In this document: in pieces, positions 16,463 to 23,734 of the stretch
Layout of the letters: every line of letters starts with the position of its first letter
How positions within the stretch are numbered: the first letter of the stretch is position 1
Assembly (NCBI GenBank): GCA_902493155.1
Contig: CABUOE010000005.1
Span: 1 to 31,013, forward strand
Direction of reading: 5' to 3'
Length of the DNA: 31,013 nucleotides
Source: an uncultured Eubacteriales bacterium
Lineage (GTDB): Bacteria; Bacillota; Clostridia; Oscillospirales; Ruminococcaceae
The notes under the pieces: generated by a model
What the model was told of the DNA's origin: nothing
The model's database searches: none
What the model saw: only the letters and a program-made list of their open reading frames with translations
Translations under genes and position numbers: made by a program

Positions 16463-16661
16463 GTAAATTATAAAAAATAGTAGGGTTGCGGGCATGAAAT
16501 GCCCGCAATTTGCCTCGTAAAACAGGCAAGTGCAATCCGTAATTCGGATTGCAACTATTTTTTTACAATTTACTTTTTCAAAAGGCAAACGCCTTTTGAA
16601 ACCATCTTTGATGGATTTTACCGCATTTTATGCGGTAAATAGAAAGTAAATTATAAAAAAT
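16463..16661. repeat. Hairpin array B: alternating inverted motifs with hairpin triplets
   Basis: Three copies of an AT-rich motif alternate in direction: GTAAATTATAAAAAATAGT (16463-16481), its near reverse complement (16554-16573), and GTAAATTATAAAAAAT (16646-16661). The first interval has three hairpins: 16486-16508 (8 bp), 16510-16529 (6 bp) and 16531-16553 (9 bp). The second also has three: 16579-16598 (8 bp), 16602-16614 (5 bp) and 16617-16639 (9 bp). The layout equals array A although motif and stem sequences differ completely. Paired motifs would close each interval into a cloverleaf-like fold of one long AT stem and three arms. Confidence 0.75.
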
Positions 16662-16676
16662 CCGCATTTACAAAAG

Positions 16677-16709
16677 TAAAAAACTCCGCCAAAATCGGCG
16701 GAGTTTTTC
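16677..16709 (-). terminator. Terminator of the FMN-binding lipoprotein gene
   Basis: AAAAACTCCGCC pairs with GGCGGAGTTTTT around a short AAAATC loop. The minus-strand reading ends in T5. Confidence 0.9.
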
Positions 16710-16719
16710 AAACTGTTTT

Positions 16720-17190
16720 TTATTCTTCGCTGGCGGCGGCTACAATAACAGTATTAGTGTCGCCCTTCTTCATGTTTTTGTCCAATTCCTTCATCATCTG
16801 TTTGAAGAAGTCAGAGGAGTGGGTGGCGCCTGCTACCGTATCCACTTTAGAAGCGTCTTGTTTTTCTACAAGGCCCTTCTCCAGTTTCTCGGTGTAGTCA
16901 GCAGGATAAGTTTCAAAGCCCGCACCAATATAAGCGTCTTTGTACTCCTGGTCTTCGGTCTTTTTGTGGCCGTCTTCCTGACTCAGGGCGTCGAACTCAA
17001 CTTCGGCGATTTTGCCGTCTTTGACGGTCACATTGATATATTCTTTCCAGCCGTGATCGTCAAAATCCTTCGCCTCAACGCGGTAGGAACCGTCTTTATA
17101 GGCTTCATTACTGTTGGCATTATTGCCGCAGGAAGCCATAGTTCCCATGACTGCCAGCATCGCAACTGCGATCGCAAGGGTCTTTTTCAT
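16720..17190 (-). CDS. FMN-binding domain lipoprotein (covalent flavin carrier)
   Basis: A 156-residue exported lipoprotein: basic start, hydrophobic core AIAVAMLAVMGTMA and lipobox MASC with Cys21. The mature part is one FMN-binding domain ending in DTVAGATHSS, in which Thr123 is the expected site of covalent FMN attachment by ApbE. Architecture and size recall PplA-type extracellular electron-transfer flavoproteins and pheromone-type lipoproteins with an FMN-bind domain. It stands divergently to apbE, 279 bases away, so the likely modifying enzyme is its neighbour. The natural electron acceptor is unknown. Start ATG 17190 (MKKTLAIA) is preceded by GAAAGGTGG. Confidence 0.87.
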   Translation of the reverse strand: MKKTLAIAVAMLAVMGTMASCGNNANSNEAYKDGSYRVEAKDFDDHGWKEYINVTVKDGKIAEVEFDALSQEDGHKKTEDQEYKDAYIGAGFETYPADYTEKLEKGLVEKQDASKVDTVAGATHSSDFFKQMMKELDKNMKKGDTNTVIVAAASEE

Positions 17191-17258
17191 GAAAAATCCA
17201 CCTTTCTAAAATCAATCGGTTAAGATTGTTTAAATATTAACCATCTTTACAAGGATAT

Positions 17259-17287
17259 ATTATAACCTCTCTTTTTAATAATGTCCA
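17259..17287 (-). promoter_or_regulatory. Promoter of the FMN-binding lipoprotein gene
   Basis: On the minus strand, -35 TGGACA (17287-17282), a 17-bp spacer and a perfect -10 TATAAT (17264-17259). Confidence 0.75.
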
Positions 17288-17378
17288 GCCCTTTACAGAA
17301 TATTTCTAAAAATTGTATAAATTACTATAAAATTATTTTCTCATAACGCCGGAAACATTTGCATTTTCCCGGATTTAC

Positions 17379-17407
17379 TTGACAATACTCTATAAAAATA
17401 ATATCAT
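17379..17407 (+). promoter_or_regulatory. Promoter of the apbE-rnf operon
   Basis: -35 TTGACA (17379-17384), a 17-bp spacer and -10 TATCAT (17402-17407), about 65 bases before the first ATG. An inverted repeat overlaps the -10. Confidence 0.75.
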
Positions 17408-17437
17408 AAAAGGGATTGGATATCTTTTATAATGATA
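17402..17437. promoter_or_regulatory. Inverted repeat over the apbE promoter, possible operator
   Basis: TATCATAAAAG (17402-17412) and CTTTTATAATGATA (17424-17437) form an imperfect inverted repeat starting at the -10 box and covering the transcription start. The position suits a repressor site. The binding protein is unknown. Confidence 0.4.
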
Positions 17438-17469
17438 ACATATTTTATGTATTTTCACCTTGAAAATTC

Positions 17470-18537
17470 ATGGGCATGGAGGTGTTTTTCATCAGAAAAT
17501 TTGGTAAATTATCCGCTGTACTGGGAATCGTAATACTGCTGTCCTCCTGTCAGGTGCAGGCGGAGGACACCGCTTCTTCGGACGAAACTTTTCTGATGGA
17601 CACTGTCGTCACCCAAACAGTGTACGGTACAGACAGTAAAAAAATCATGGATGAGGCCATAGATCTGATGGAGGACATCGAAAAAACCTATTCCGCTTAT
17701 CTGGACGGCTCCATTACATCCGAGATCAATAAAAATGCGGGAATTTCTCCAGTGTCCGTCGATCCGGAAGAACTGACCGTCATCAAACGCTGCGTCGAAT
17801 TTTCCGAACAGTCGGAGGGGCTTTTCGATTTGACCATTGCCCCTTTGGTCAAGCTCTGGAACATTACTGGGGACGAACCCCATATTCCTTCGGAAGAGGA
17901 AATTGCAGCAGTCCTCCCCCTCATCGACTACCGCAATGTAGTCGTCGACGAGGATAACGGCACGGTTTACCTGTCCCACCCGGAGATGCAGCTGGACTTT
18001 GGCGCCACCGTTAAGGGTTACACTGTCCAAAAGGTGCTGGAATTGTACCGGCAAAGCGGCATTACCGGCGGTATCCTGTCCCTGGGCGGAAACGTGGCTG
18101 CTTTTGGGGAAAAGCCAGACGGCTCTCCCTTCCGCATTGGCATCCGTGACCCTCACGGAACGGCAGCCGACTATTTCGCCGTTTTGGAATTGAGCGAAGA
18201 AATTATCGCCACCTCCGGCGCATACGAGCGCTATTTTGAAGAGGATGGAAAAATCTACCACCATATTCTCAATCCCCAAACCGGCTACCCCTGCGACTCA
18301 GATTTGCTGAGCGTCACCGTCGTCTCGGAGGATGGGCTCCTTTGCGACTATCTGTCCACTCTGTTTTACATGCTGGGCAAAGAGGCGGTCATCGATCATC
18401 TGGACGAAAACAGTTATTCCCTGATCGCAGTGGATCAGGAGGGGAAAATTTACATTTCCCTCCGTCTCAGGGAACACTTTACCCTGCTGGATTCCAGTCC
18501 TTACATGTTCGCCGATGAAGACGGCAGAGAGGATTAA
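17470..18537 (+). CDS. apbE: FAD:protein FMN transferase (ApbE)
   Basis: A 355-residue exported lipoprotein that transfers FMN from FAD to Thr in S/T-G-A-T motifs of partner proteins outside the membrane. The signal segment LSAVLGIVILLSSC has a lipobox Cys27. ApbE hallmarks are AYLDGSITSEINKNAG, GLFDLTIAPLVKLW, the Mg/FAD site DFGATVKGYT (176-185), LSLGGNVAAFG, TSGAYERYF and HHILNPQTGYP. The start is uncertain: ATG 17470 and ATG 17476 lack a good SD, whereas GGAGGTG (17478-17484) lies six bases before ATC 17491, which would give (M)RKFGKLSAVLG. First gene of the operon ending with rnfB, whose RnfD and RnfG are natural substrates. Confidence 0.93.
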   Translation: MGMEVFFIRKFGKLSAVLGIVILLSSCQVQAEDTASSDETFLMDTVVTQTVYGTDSKKIMDEAIDLMEDIEKTYSAYLDGSITSEINKNAGISPVSVDPEELTVIKRCVEFSEQSEGLFDLTIAPLVKLWNITGDEPHIPSEEEIAAVLPLIDYRNVVVDEDNGTVYLSHPEMQLDFGATVKGYTVQKVLELYRQSGITGGILSLGGNVAAFGEKPDGSPFRIGIRDPHGTAADYFAVLELSEEIIATSGAYERYFEEDGKIYHHILNPQTGYPCDSDLLSVTVVSEDGLLCDYLSTLFYMLGKEAVIDHLDENSYSLIAVDQEGKIYISLRLREHFTLLDSSPYMFADEDGRED

Positions 18538-18540
18538 ACG

Positions 18541-18909
18541 GTGTTTGCACGAAAAAAAGATATTTTCATTATATTAGGCATTCTTTTGGCCGCAGCAGCT
18601 ATTTGGGGCGGATATGCCCTGCTGCACCGCGCTCCCGCCCGACAGGCGGTGATTCAATACGACGGAAAAACCGTCAAAACCGTTTCCCTCTCAGAAAATC
18701 GGGAATTCTCTTTAGACGAAGACCCGACGGTGCATTTTCAGGTAAAGGACGGTGCCATTGCATTTATCAACGCCAGCTGCCCCGATAAAATCTGTCAAAA
18801 TACTGGATTTCTGTCTAAAGCGGGACAAACTGCTGCCTGTCTGCCAAAAAAGACACTGTTAAAAGTGATAGGCCCCGACAAGCAAGATGTAGATACCGTA
18901 GCGAATTGA
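18541..18909 (+). CDS. NusG domain II-containing protein, Rnf-associated
   Basis: A 122-residue protein with one N-terminal membrane helix (IFIILGILLAAAAIWGGYALL) and an outward-facing NusG-II-like beta domain (PTVHFQVKDGAIAFINASCPDKICQNTGFLSKAGQTAACLPKKTLLKV). The conserved CPDKIC plus a later Cys is typical of this family, which is repeatedly found beside apbE and rnf genes; its function is not established. It is not the transcription factor NusG. GTG 18541 starts three bases after the apbE stop, with AGAGAGGA inside the end of apbE. Confidence 0.85.
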   Translation: MFARKKDIFIILGILLAAAAIWGGYALLHRAPARQAVIQYDGKTVKTVSLSENREFSLDEDPTVHFQVKDGAIAFINASCPDKICQNTGFLSKAGQTAACLPKKTLLKVIGPDKQDVDTVAN

Positions 18910-18927
18910 CGAAAGAAGGGACGAACG

Positions 18928-19443
18928 CTGACTCGTAAATGCAATGTGCGGACGATTACCGGCATGGGGATGCTTCTCTGTCTCGCCATCGTTTTAAGCT
19001 TTGTGGAAGGGATGATTCCTCCCCTTCCCGCTCTGCCTCCCGGCGTCAAACTGGGGCTGTCGAACATCGTTGTTATCTACTGCCTGTTTTTCTTAAACGG
19101 GAAAAGCGCCTGCGGCGTGGCGGTATTAAAATCCCTGTTTGTTTTGCTGACACGCGGGGTTTCGGCGGGATTTCTGAGCCTCTGCGGCGGACTTTTATCC
19201 GTTGTCGTTATGGCCATCGCCATTCGCCCCCAAAAGCTCAGCTATCTCATTCTCAGTATCCTGGGAGCAGTGAGCCACAACATCGGCCAGATCGTCGCCG
19301 CCTCTCTTCTCTTTAAAAGTGCAACCGTCTTTTATTACCTTCCCGTCCTCATCGTCTCCGGCGTGCTTATGGGCACTCTGACGGCAGTTTTGATGAAAGC
19401 ACTGCTACCCGCTTTGAAACGGATTTCAGGCAAACGGGAATAA
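18928..19443 (+). CDS. Gx transporter family membrane protein
   Basis: An integral membrane protein (171 residues from CTG 18928) with about five helices and the pattern LSFVEGMIPPLPALPPGVKLGLSNIVVIYCLFFLNGK. This is the Gx-transporter family, often annotated as heptaprenyl diphosphate synthase component I although it resembles ECF-type S components. It commonly sits between a NusG-II gene and rnf or a polyprenyl synthase, and its substrate is unknown. Start choice: AGAAGGG (18914-18920) lies seven bases before CTG 18928, giving a basic N-terminus (M)TRKCNVRTITGMG. The next candidate, GTG 18946, is 25 bases from the SD. Confidence 0.82.
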   Translation: MTRKCNVRTITGMGMLLCLAIVLSFVEGMIPPLPALPPGVKLGLSNIVVIYCLFFLNGKSACGVAVLKSLFVLLTRGVSAGFLSLCGGLLSVVVMAIAIRPQKLSYLILSILGAVSHNIGQIVAASLLFKSATVFYYLPVLIVSGVLMGTLTAVLMKALLPALKRISGKRE

Positions 19444-19582
19444 AACTCTGCTAAGCAAGGCTTTTAGCCTCTGAAAACGGCTCGCCGGCCCTCAAGGGCG
19501 GTCGGCGCCGCCGATAAAAACGCCCTTTACTTTTGATGCGGCGCGTTCCAGCGCCAAATCCCAGAAAGGACATGATTTTTCC
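19444..19582. other. GC-rich hairpin region before rnfC
   Basis: The 139-base gap inside the operon carries a long imperfect hairpin: CGGC, CGCCG and CCC on the left arm with GGG, CGGCG and GCCG on the right, about 19480-19515. An AGGCT/AGCCT stem precedes it and a GGCGC/GCGCC stem follows near 19540-19556. No T-run of more than a few bases follows, so read-through into rnfC is expected. It may protect or process the mRNA. Confidence 0.45.
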
Positions 19583-20983
19583 ATGCGAAATCTCAATGGT
19601 ATTCGTTTAAGCCACCACAAAAAGTCCAAGGATCTCGCCACCGTGGAGCTGCCGCTTCCCAAAACGGTCACCATCCCCATGCTGCAGCATATGGGGGCTG
19701 GCTGCAAGCCGCTAGTCGAAGCAGGCGATGTCGTCAAGGTAGGCCAGCTCATCGGCGACAGCGATGAGGTCTTTTCCGTTCCCGTTCACAGTTCGGTTGC
19801 GGGAACCGTCACTGCCATTCAGGACTATGTCGCTTCTTCGGGTAAAACCGAAAAACGGGTGGTCATCGAAGTGGCGGAAATCCAGGAAACTATTGATGCA
19901 AAGCCACACCCCGTTTCCGACCAGAAATCTTTGGTGGAAGCGGCAAGGCTCTCCGGCCTCTCAGGTCTAGGCGGTGCCGGCTTTCCAATCCATGTGAAGC
20001 TGAACTACAAGGACATCGACAAGGTGGATACCCTGGTCATTAACGGCGCCGAGTGCGAACCATATATTACCTCGGACTACCGGGAAATGTTGGAAGCGCC
20101 CGACGACATCATCGGCGGCGTCAAAGAGGTTATGCGATGCTTGAACATCGCAAACGCCTACATTGGCATCGAGGACAACAAGCCCGACGCCATCAAGCTG
20201 TTGAGAGAGAAAATCGACGTGGACAACATCCACGTGGTATCCTTAAAAAGCGTCTACCCCCAGGGCGCTGAAAAAGTGATGATCTACCATTCCACCGGTC
20301 GAATCGTCGAAGAAGGGGAAATCCCGGCGGATAAGGGCGTTATCGTTCTGAACATCTCGACGGTCTCCCACCTCTACCGTTTTATCAAAACCGGCATGCC
20401 TCTGACCCACAAGCGCCTCACTATCGATGGAAACTATGTGGACAAACCCATGAATGTCCGGGTCCCTATCGGCACTTCCATTGATTATGTGCTGGACTTT
20501 GCCGGAGTGGACAAGAGTAAAGCCGATAAAATACTCATGGGCGGCCCCATGATGGGCATCGCCATTTACGACGTGGAAACCCCCGTCATCAAAAACAACA
20601 ACGCCATCCTGGTGCTCCAGGAAAAAGACCGGAAATACAAGGCTTCCCGCACAGTGAGCACCCTCTCCCCCGCTGTCACAGATGGCACCGACAATCCGGA
20701 GGACGCAGCCAAAGGCCCCGCCAGCACGGTAGTGGGCAAGGAACTTGTCCCCCCCACCACCGCCTGTATCCGCTGCGGAAAATGCGTCTATGTCTGCCCG
20801 GTGAACCTGATGCCGGCGGCGCTGGAAAAAGCCTACGATAAAAAGAACGTGGACTCGCTGCGGAATCTGAAGGTGAACCTCTGCATCAATTGCGGGTGCT
20901 GCTCCTATATCTGCCCCGCCCACCGCAATTTAGCCCAGAAAAACCAGCTTGCCAAGGAAATGCTGCGGAAAATGAAAAAATAA
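19583..20983 (+). CDS. rnfC: Rnf electron transport complex subunit C
   Basis: A 466-residue peripheral cytoplasmic subunit that carries the NAD(H) and FMN site and passes electrons between NAD and the membrane part of Rnf. An N-terminal barrel-sandwich (SVPVHSSVAGTVTAI) precedes the NADH/FMN-binding core with the glycine motif LSGLGGAGFPIHVKL and NGAECEPYITSDYR. The SLBB-like segment follows. Two 4Fe-4S motifs lie at C395-x2-C398-x2-C401-x3-C405 and C434-x2-C437-x2-C440-x3-C444. The C-terminus is short, without the long repeat tail of proteobacterial RnfC. ATG 19583 has the SD AAAGGA 12 bases upstream, slightly far. First of six rnf genes. Confidence 0.95.
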   Translation: MRNLNGIRLSHHKKSKDLATVELPLPKTVTIPMLQHMGAGCKPLVEAGDVVKVGQLIGDSDEVFSVPVHSSVAGTVTAIQDYVASSGKTEKRVVIEVAEIQETIDAKPHPVSDQKSLVEAARLSGLSGLGGAGFPIHVKLNYKDIDKVDTLVINGAECEPYITSDYREMLEAPDDIIGGVKEVMRCLNIANAYIGIEDNKPDAIKLLREKIDVDNIHVVSLKSVYPQGAEKVMIYHSTGRIVEEGEIPADKGVIVLNISTVSHLYRFIKTGMPLTHKRLTIDGNYVDKPMNVRVPIGTSIDYVLDFAGVDKSKADKILMGGPMMGIAIYDVETPVIKNNNAILVLQEKDRKYKASRTVSTLSPAVTDGTDNPEDAAKGPASTVVGKELVPPTTACIRCGKCVYVCPVNLMPAALEKAYDKKNVDSLRNLKVNLCINCGCCSYICPAHRNLAQKNQLAKEMLRKMKK

Positions 20984-21049
20984 TCTGGATGGATTCCAGT
21001 TTGCGCCGCGTCACTGCGGAAACAAATCAATAAGGAGAGATTTATCAGC

Positions 21050-22513
21050 ATGAAACAATTGATTGTGTCACCTTCCCCCCATATCCGTAGCGGAAATTCC
21101 ACACAAAAAATTATGCTGGACGTCATCATTGCCCTGATTCCGGCTATGATCGCTTCGGTCATCATCTTCGGGCCCCGGGCGGCGCTCATCACCGCCGTCT
21201 GCGTGGGGAGCTGCGTCCTTTTAGAATACCTCTGCCGCCTCTTAATGAAGCGGGAGCAGACCATTTCCGATTTAAGCGCTGTCGTCACCGGCATTTTGCT
21301 TGCTATGAACCTGCCGGTCACCATCCCGCTGTGGGTGGCAATTTTCGGCTGCTTTATCGCCATCGTGGTTGCAAAACAGCTCTTCGGCGGTATCGGGCAG
21401 AACTTTGCAAACCCGGCTATCGCAGCCCGGGTCATTTTGCTCGCCTCCTTCTCGGGCTACATGACAGCCTACACCGTCCCCTTTGACCGCAACGGCGTAG
21501 ACGCCGTGCTGGGGGCGACTCCTTTAGCCCAATTGGCCTCCGGCGGCGAAGTGCCCACTCTGCTCCAGATGTTTTTGGGCGCCAAAGGCGGCTGTATTGG
21601 TGAAGTAAGCTGCGCGGCCCTTTTGCTGGGCGGCATTTACTTAGTGGCCCGCAAAGTCATTCGTCCCATCACCCCGCTTATCTTTATCGGAACTGTCTTT
21701 GTTGGGAGCTTCCTGCTGGGACAGGACCCTCTTTATCAGATCCTCTCCGGCGGCCTTTTCATCGGCGCCATCTTTATGGCCACCGATTACGCCACCTCCC
21801 CCGTCACCATGTCCGGCAAGGCGATTTTTGCCTTTGGCTGCGGACTTATCACCATCCTCATCCGGTTCTACGCCGGGTATCCGGAGGGCGTTTCCTTCGC
21901 CATATTGTTGATGAATATCCTGACTCCTCAGATCGATAAAGTGACCCGGAAAATTCCCTTGGGCGCAAAACTCCAGAATCCGAAAAAGCTGGAAATCAAG
22001 CGGATTGTCTTTTCTATCATCGGAATCCTGCTGGCGGCCGGCGTTCTCGTCTGGACAGGCTTCACTTTATTCAAAGGCGAAGGCTATGGCAAAGCAGAGC
22101 TTCAGGAATATGCCGCAACGGCGCTTCCTGAGGCAGACACTCTAAAGCCCGTCAAGGTTTCCTCCGATGACGAACAGCTTCTCTTCGCCTACAAAGCGGA
22201 AAACGGAGCCGGAGCGGCCTTAGTCGTCACCGCCCAGGGGTACAATAAAAAAGAACCCATCACTATGATGGTAGGCTTTAACCCGGACGGCGTCATTCAG
22301 GGCGTCAAAATCATCGACCAGCATGAAACTGAGGGCATCGGTACCAACGTGGTCTCCGACGAAGCATTCCTGTCCCAATTCGCGGGCAAAACTGCCGGTG
22401 ATTTGAGCATCGACGTGGTGGCGGGCGCCACCTTCACATCCGAGGGGATTTTAAGCGGCTGCCAAAAAGCGGCAGAGCTGTTTTCGTCCCTTCAGTCGGA
22501 AATTTTAGGGTAA
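21050..22513 (+). CDS. rnfD: Rnf subunit D fused to an RnfG-like FMN-binding domain
   Basis: A 487-residue membrane subunit, longer than the usual 310-350. Residues 1-315 are RnfD: an amphipathic start SPSPHIRSGNSTQKIMLDV, about nine or ten helices, and the flavinylation site DAVLGATPLA with Thr157. A further helix (about 317-340) leads to an extracytoplasmic FMN-binding domain (345-487) ending in DVVAGATFTSEGI, where Thr461 is a second predicted covalent FMN site. This domain is closely similar to the RnfG encoded next to it, including a 24-base identical stretch (22189-22212 and 22751-22774), which points to duplication of rnfG into the end of rnfD. The SD is AAGGAGAG before ATG 21050. Confidence 0.93.
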   Translation: MKQLIVSPSPHIRSGNSTQKIMLDVIIALIPAMIASVIIFGPRAALITAVCVGSCVLLEYLCRLLMKREQTISDLSAVVTGILLAMNLPVTIPLWVAIFGCFIAIVVAKQLFGGIGQNFANPAIAARVILLASFSGYMTAYTVPFDRNGVDAVLGATPLAQLASGGEVPTLLQMFLGAKGGCIGEVSCAALLLGGIYLVARKVIRPITPLIFIGTVFVGSFLLGQDPLYQILSGGLFIGAIFMATDYATSPVTMSGKAIFAFGCGLITILIRFYAGYPEGVSFAILLMNILTPQIDKVTRKIPLGAKLQNPKKLEIKRIVFSIIGILLAAGVLVWTGFTLFKGEGYGKAELQEYAATALPEADTLKPVKVSSDDEQLLFAYKAENGAGAALVVTAQGYNKKEPITMMVGFNPDGVIQGVKIIDQHETEGIGTNVVSDEAFLSQFAGKTAGDLSIDVVAGATFTSEGILSGCQKAAELFSSLQSEILG

Positions 22514-22526
22514 GGAGGGTCAAAAC

Positions 22527-23078
22527 GTGAAAATATGGCATGAAATCATCAAACCGACACTGGTTCTCGTCATCGTCTGCGCCGTCGTCTCCGGCGCCCT
22601 CGCTTTGACCTACAACTTGACCGGCGTCGCCGAGCTGGGAAGCGGCTACAGTTCCGAACAGCTCGTCGAATTCTCCGCCAAGGCCCTGCCGGAAGCGGAC
22701 AAACTGACAGAAGTTAAAATCTCCACTGAGGACGAAGCCCTTTTAAACGTCTACAAAGCGGAAAACGGAGCCGGTATGGCCATCGTTTTGAATTCCAAGG
22801 GCTACAGCTCCGACGGCATCACCATGATGGTGGGGCTCAACCCGGACGGCGTCATCCAGGGGGTTTACATTATCGAACAAACGGAAACTCCCGGCATCGG
22901 CGACAAGGTGGCTAATAACGAATCCGACTACCTGGAAAAATTCGTCGGCAACAAGAAAGGCGAGATAAACGCCGATACCGTAGCGGGCGCAACCAAGACC
23001 TCCAAGGGTCTGATCGCCGGCTGTGAAAAAGCGGCGGAGCTGTTTGAACAACTGAAAGGGGAGGTGCTGGGCGCATGA
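22527..23078 (+). CDS. rnfG: Rnf electron transport complex subunit G
   Basis: A 183-residue subunit with one N-terminal membrane helix (LVLVIVCAVVSGALALTYNL) and an extracytoplasmic FMN-binding domain. The covalent FMN site is DTVAGATKTSKG with Thr156. RnfG relays electrons between the membrane flavins of the Rnf complex. GTG 22527 has the very strong SD AAGGAGGG, 13 bases after rnfD, and the stop overlaps the rnfE start (ATGA). Confidence 0.95.
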   Translation: MKIWHEIIKPTLVLVIVCAVVSGALALTYNLTGVAELGSGYSSEQLVEFSAKALPEADKLTEVKISTEDEALLNVYKAENGAGMAIVLNSKGYSSDGITMMVGLNPDGVIQGVYIIEQTETPGIGDKVANNESDYLEKFVGNKKGEINADTVAGATKTSKGLIAGCEKAAELFEQLKGEVLGA

Positions 23079-23734
23079 GCTGGCTCAAAGAATTCTATAA
23101 AGGCATTTTAAAGGAAAATCCCGTACTCGTCATGCTGCTGGGAACCTGTCCCACTTTGGCCGTCACCACTATGGCTTTCAACGGCATCGGTATGGGACTT
23201 GCAACCACATTTGTATTGCTGGGCTCCAGCATCGTCATTTCCCTTCTGAAAAAAGTCATCCCCAATGAAGTCCGTCTCCCCGCTTTCATCGTCATCATTG
23301 CGGGCTTTGTCACCATCGTGGGATTTCTGTTGCAGGTCTACCTCCCCGACCTTTACGGGTCTCTGGGGGTATTCCTCTCCCTTATCACGGTAAACTGCAT
23401 CATTTTGGGCCGAGCGGAAGCATTCGCCAGTAAAAACAGCGTCGGGAAATCCATCGCCGACGCCCTGGGAATGGGAATCGGCTTTACCTTGGCTCTCTTC
23501 CTCATGGGCTCTATCCGTGAAATCTTAGGCCAGAATACCTGGTTCGGCATCGATGTTTCCTTCGGCATGTTTGAACCCATCGGCCTCTTTGTCTCTCCCG
23601 CCGGCGGATTCATGGTGTTCGGCCTCTTAGTGGCCATTGCCAATAAACTTTCCGGCTACAAGATTTCCAAGAAAAAAGGCTGTGCAGGCTGTCCTTCCAG
23701 AGGCACTTGCCACGGGGAAGGAGAGGTACAGTAA
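23075..23734 (+). CDS. rnfE: Rnf electron transport complex subunit E
   Basis: A 219-residue integral membrane subunit, homologous to RnfA/NqrD, with about six helices: ENPVLVMLLGTCPTLAVT, then ISLLKKVIPNEVRLPAFIVIIAGFVT, ITVNCIILGRAEAFASKN and GIGFTLALFLMGSIREILG. The half-membrane Cys of the LGTCPTLA and TVNCIILGR motifs are those that hold a 2Fe-2S cluster between RnfA and RnfE. The C-terminus carries an additional Cys cluster, CAGCPSRGTC. ATG overlaps the rnfG stop by four bases. Confidence 0.95.
   Translation: MSWLKEFYKGILKENPVLVMLLGTCPTLAVTTMAFNGIGMGLATTFVLLGSSIVISLLKKVIPNEVRLPAFIVIIAGFVTIVGFLLQVYLPDLYGSLGVFLSLITVNCIILGRAEAFASKNSVGKSIADALGMGIGFTLALFLMGSIREILGQNTWFGIDVSFGMFEPIGLFVSPAGGFMVFGLLVAIANKLSGYKISKKKGCAGCPSRGTCHGEGEVQ

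Larger units (their letters stand above)
16401..16719. other. Intergenic region holding hairpin array B
   Basis: These 319 bases lie between the HAD gene and the FMN-binding lipoprotein gene (both minus). They hold, from left to right, the HAD promoter (16433-16461), hairpin array B (16463-16661) and the lipoprotein gene's terminator (16677-16709). No ORF is supported. Confidence 0.75.
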
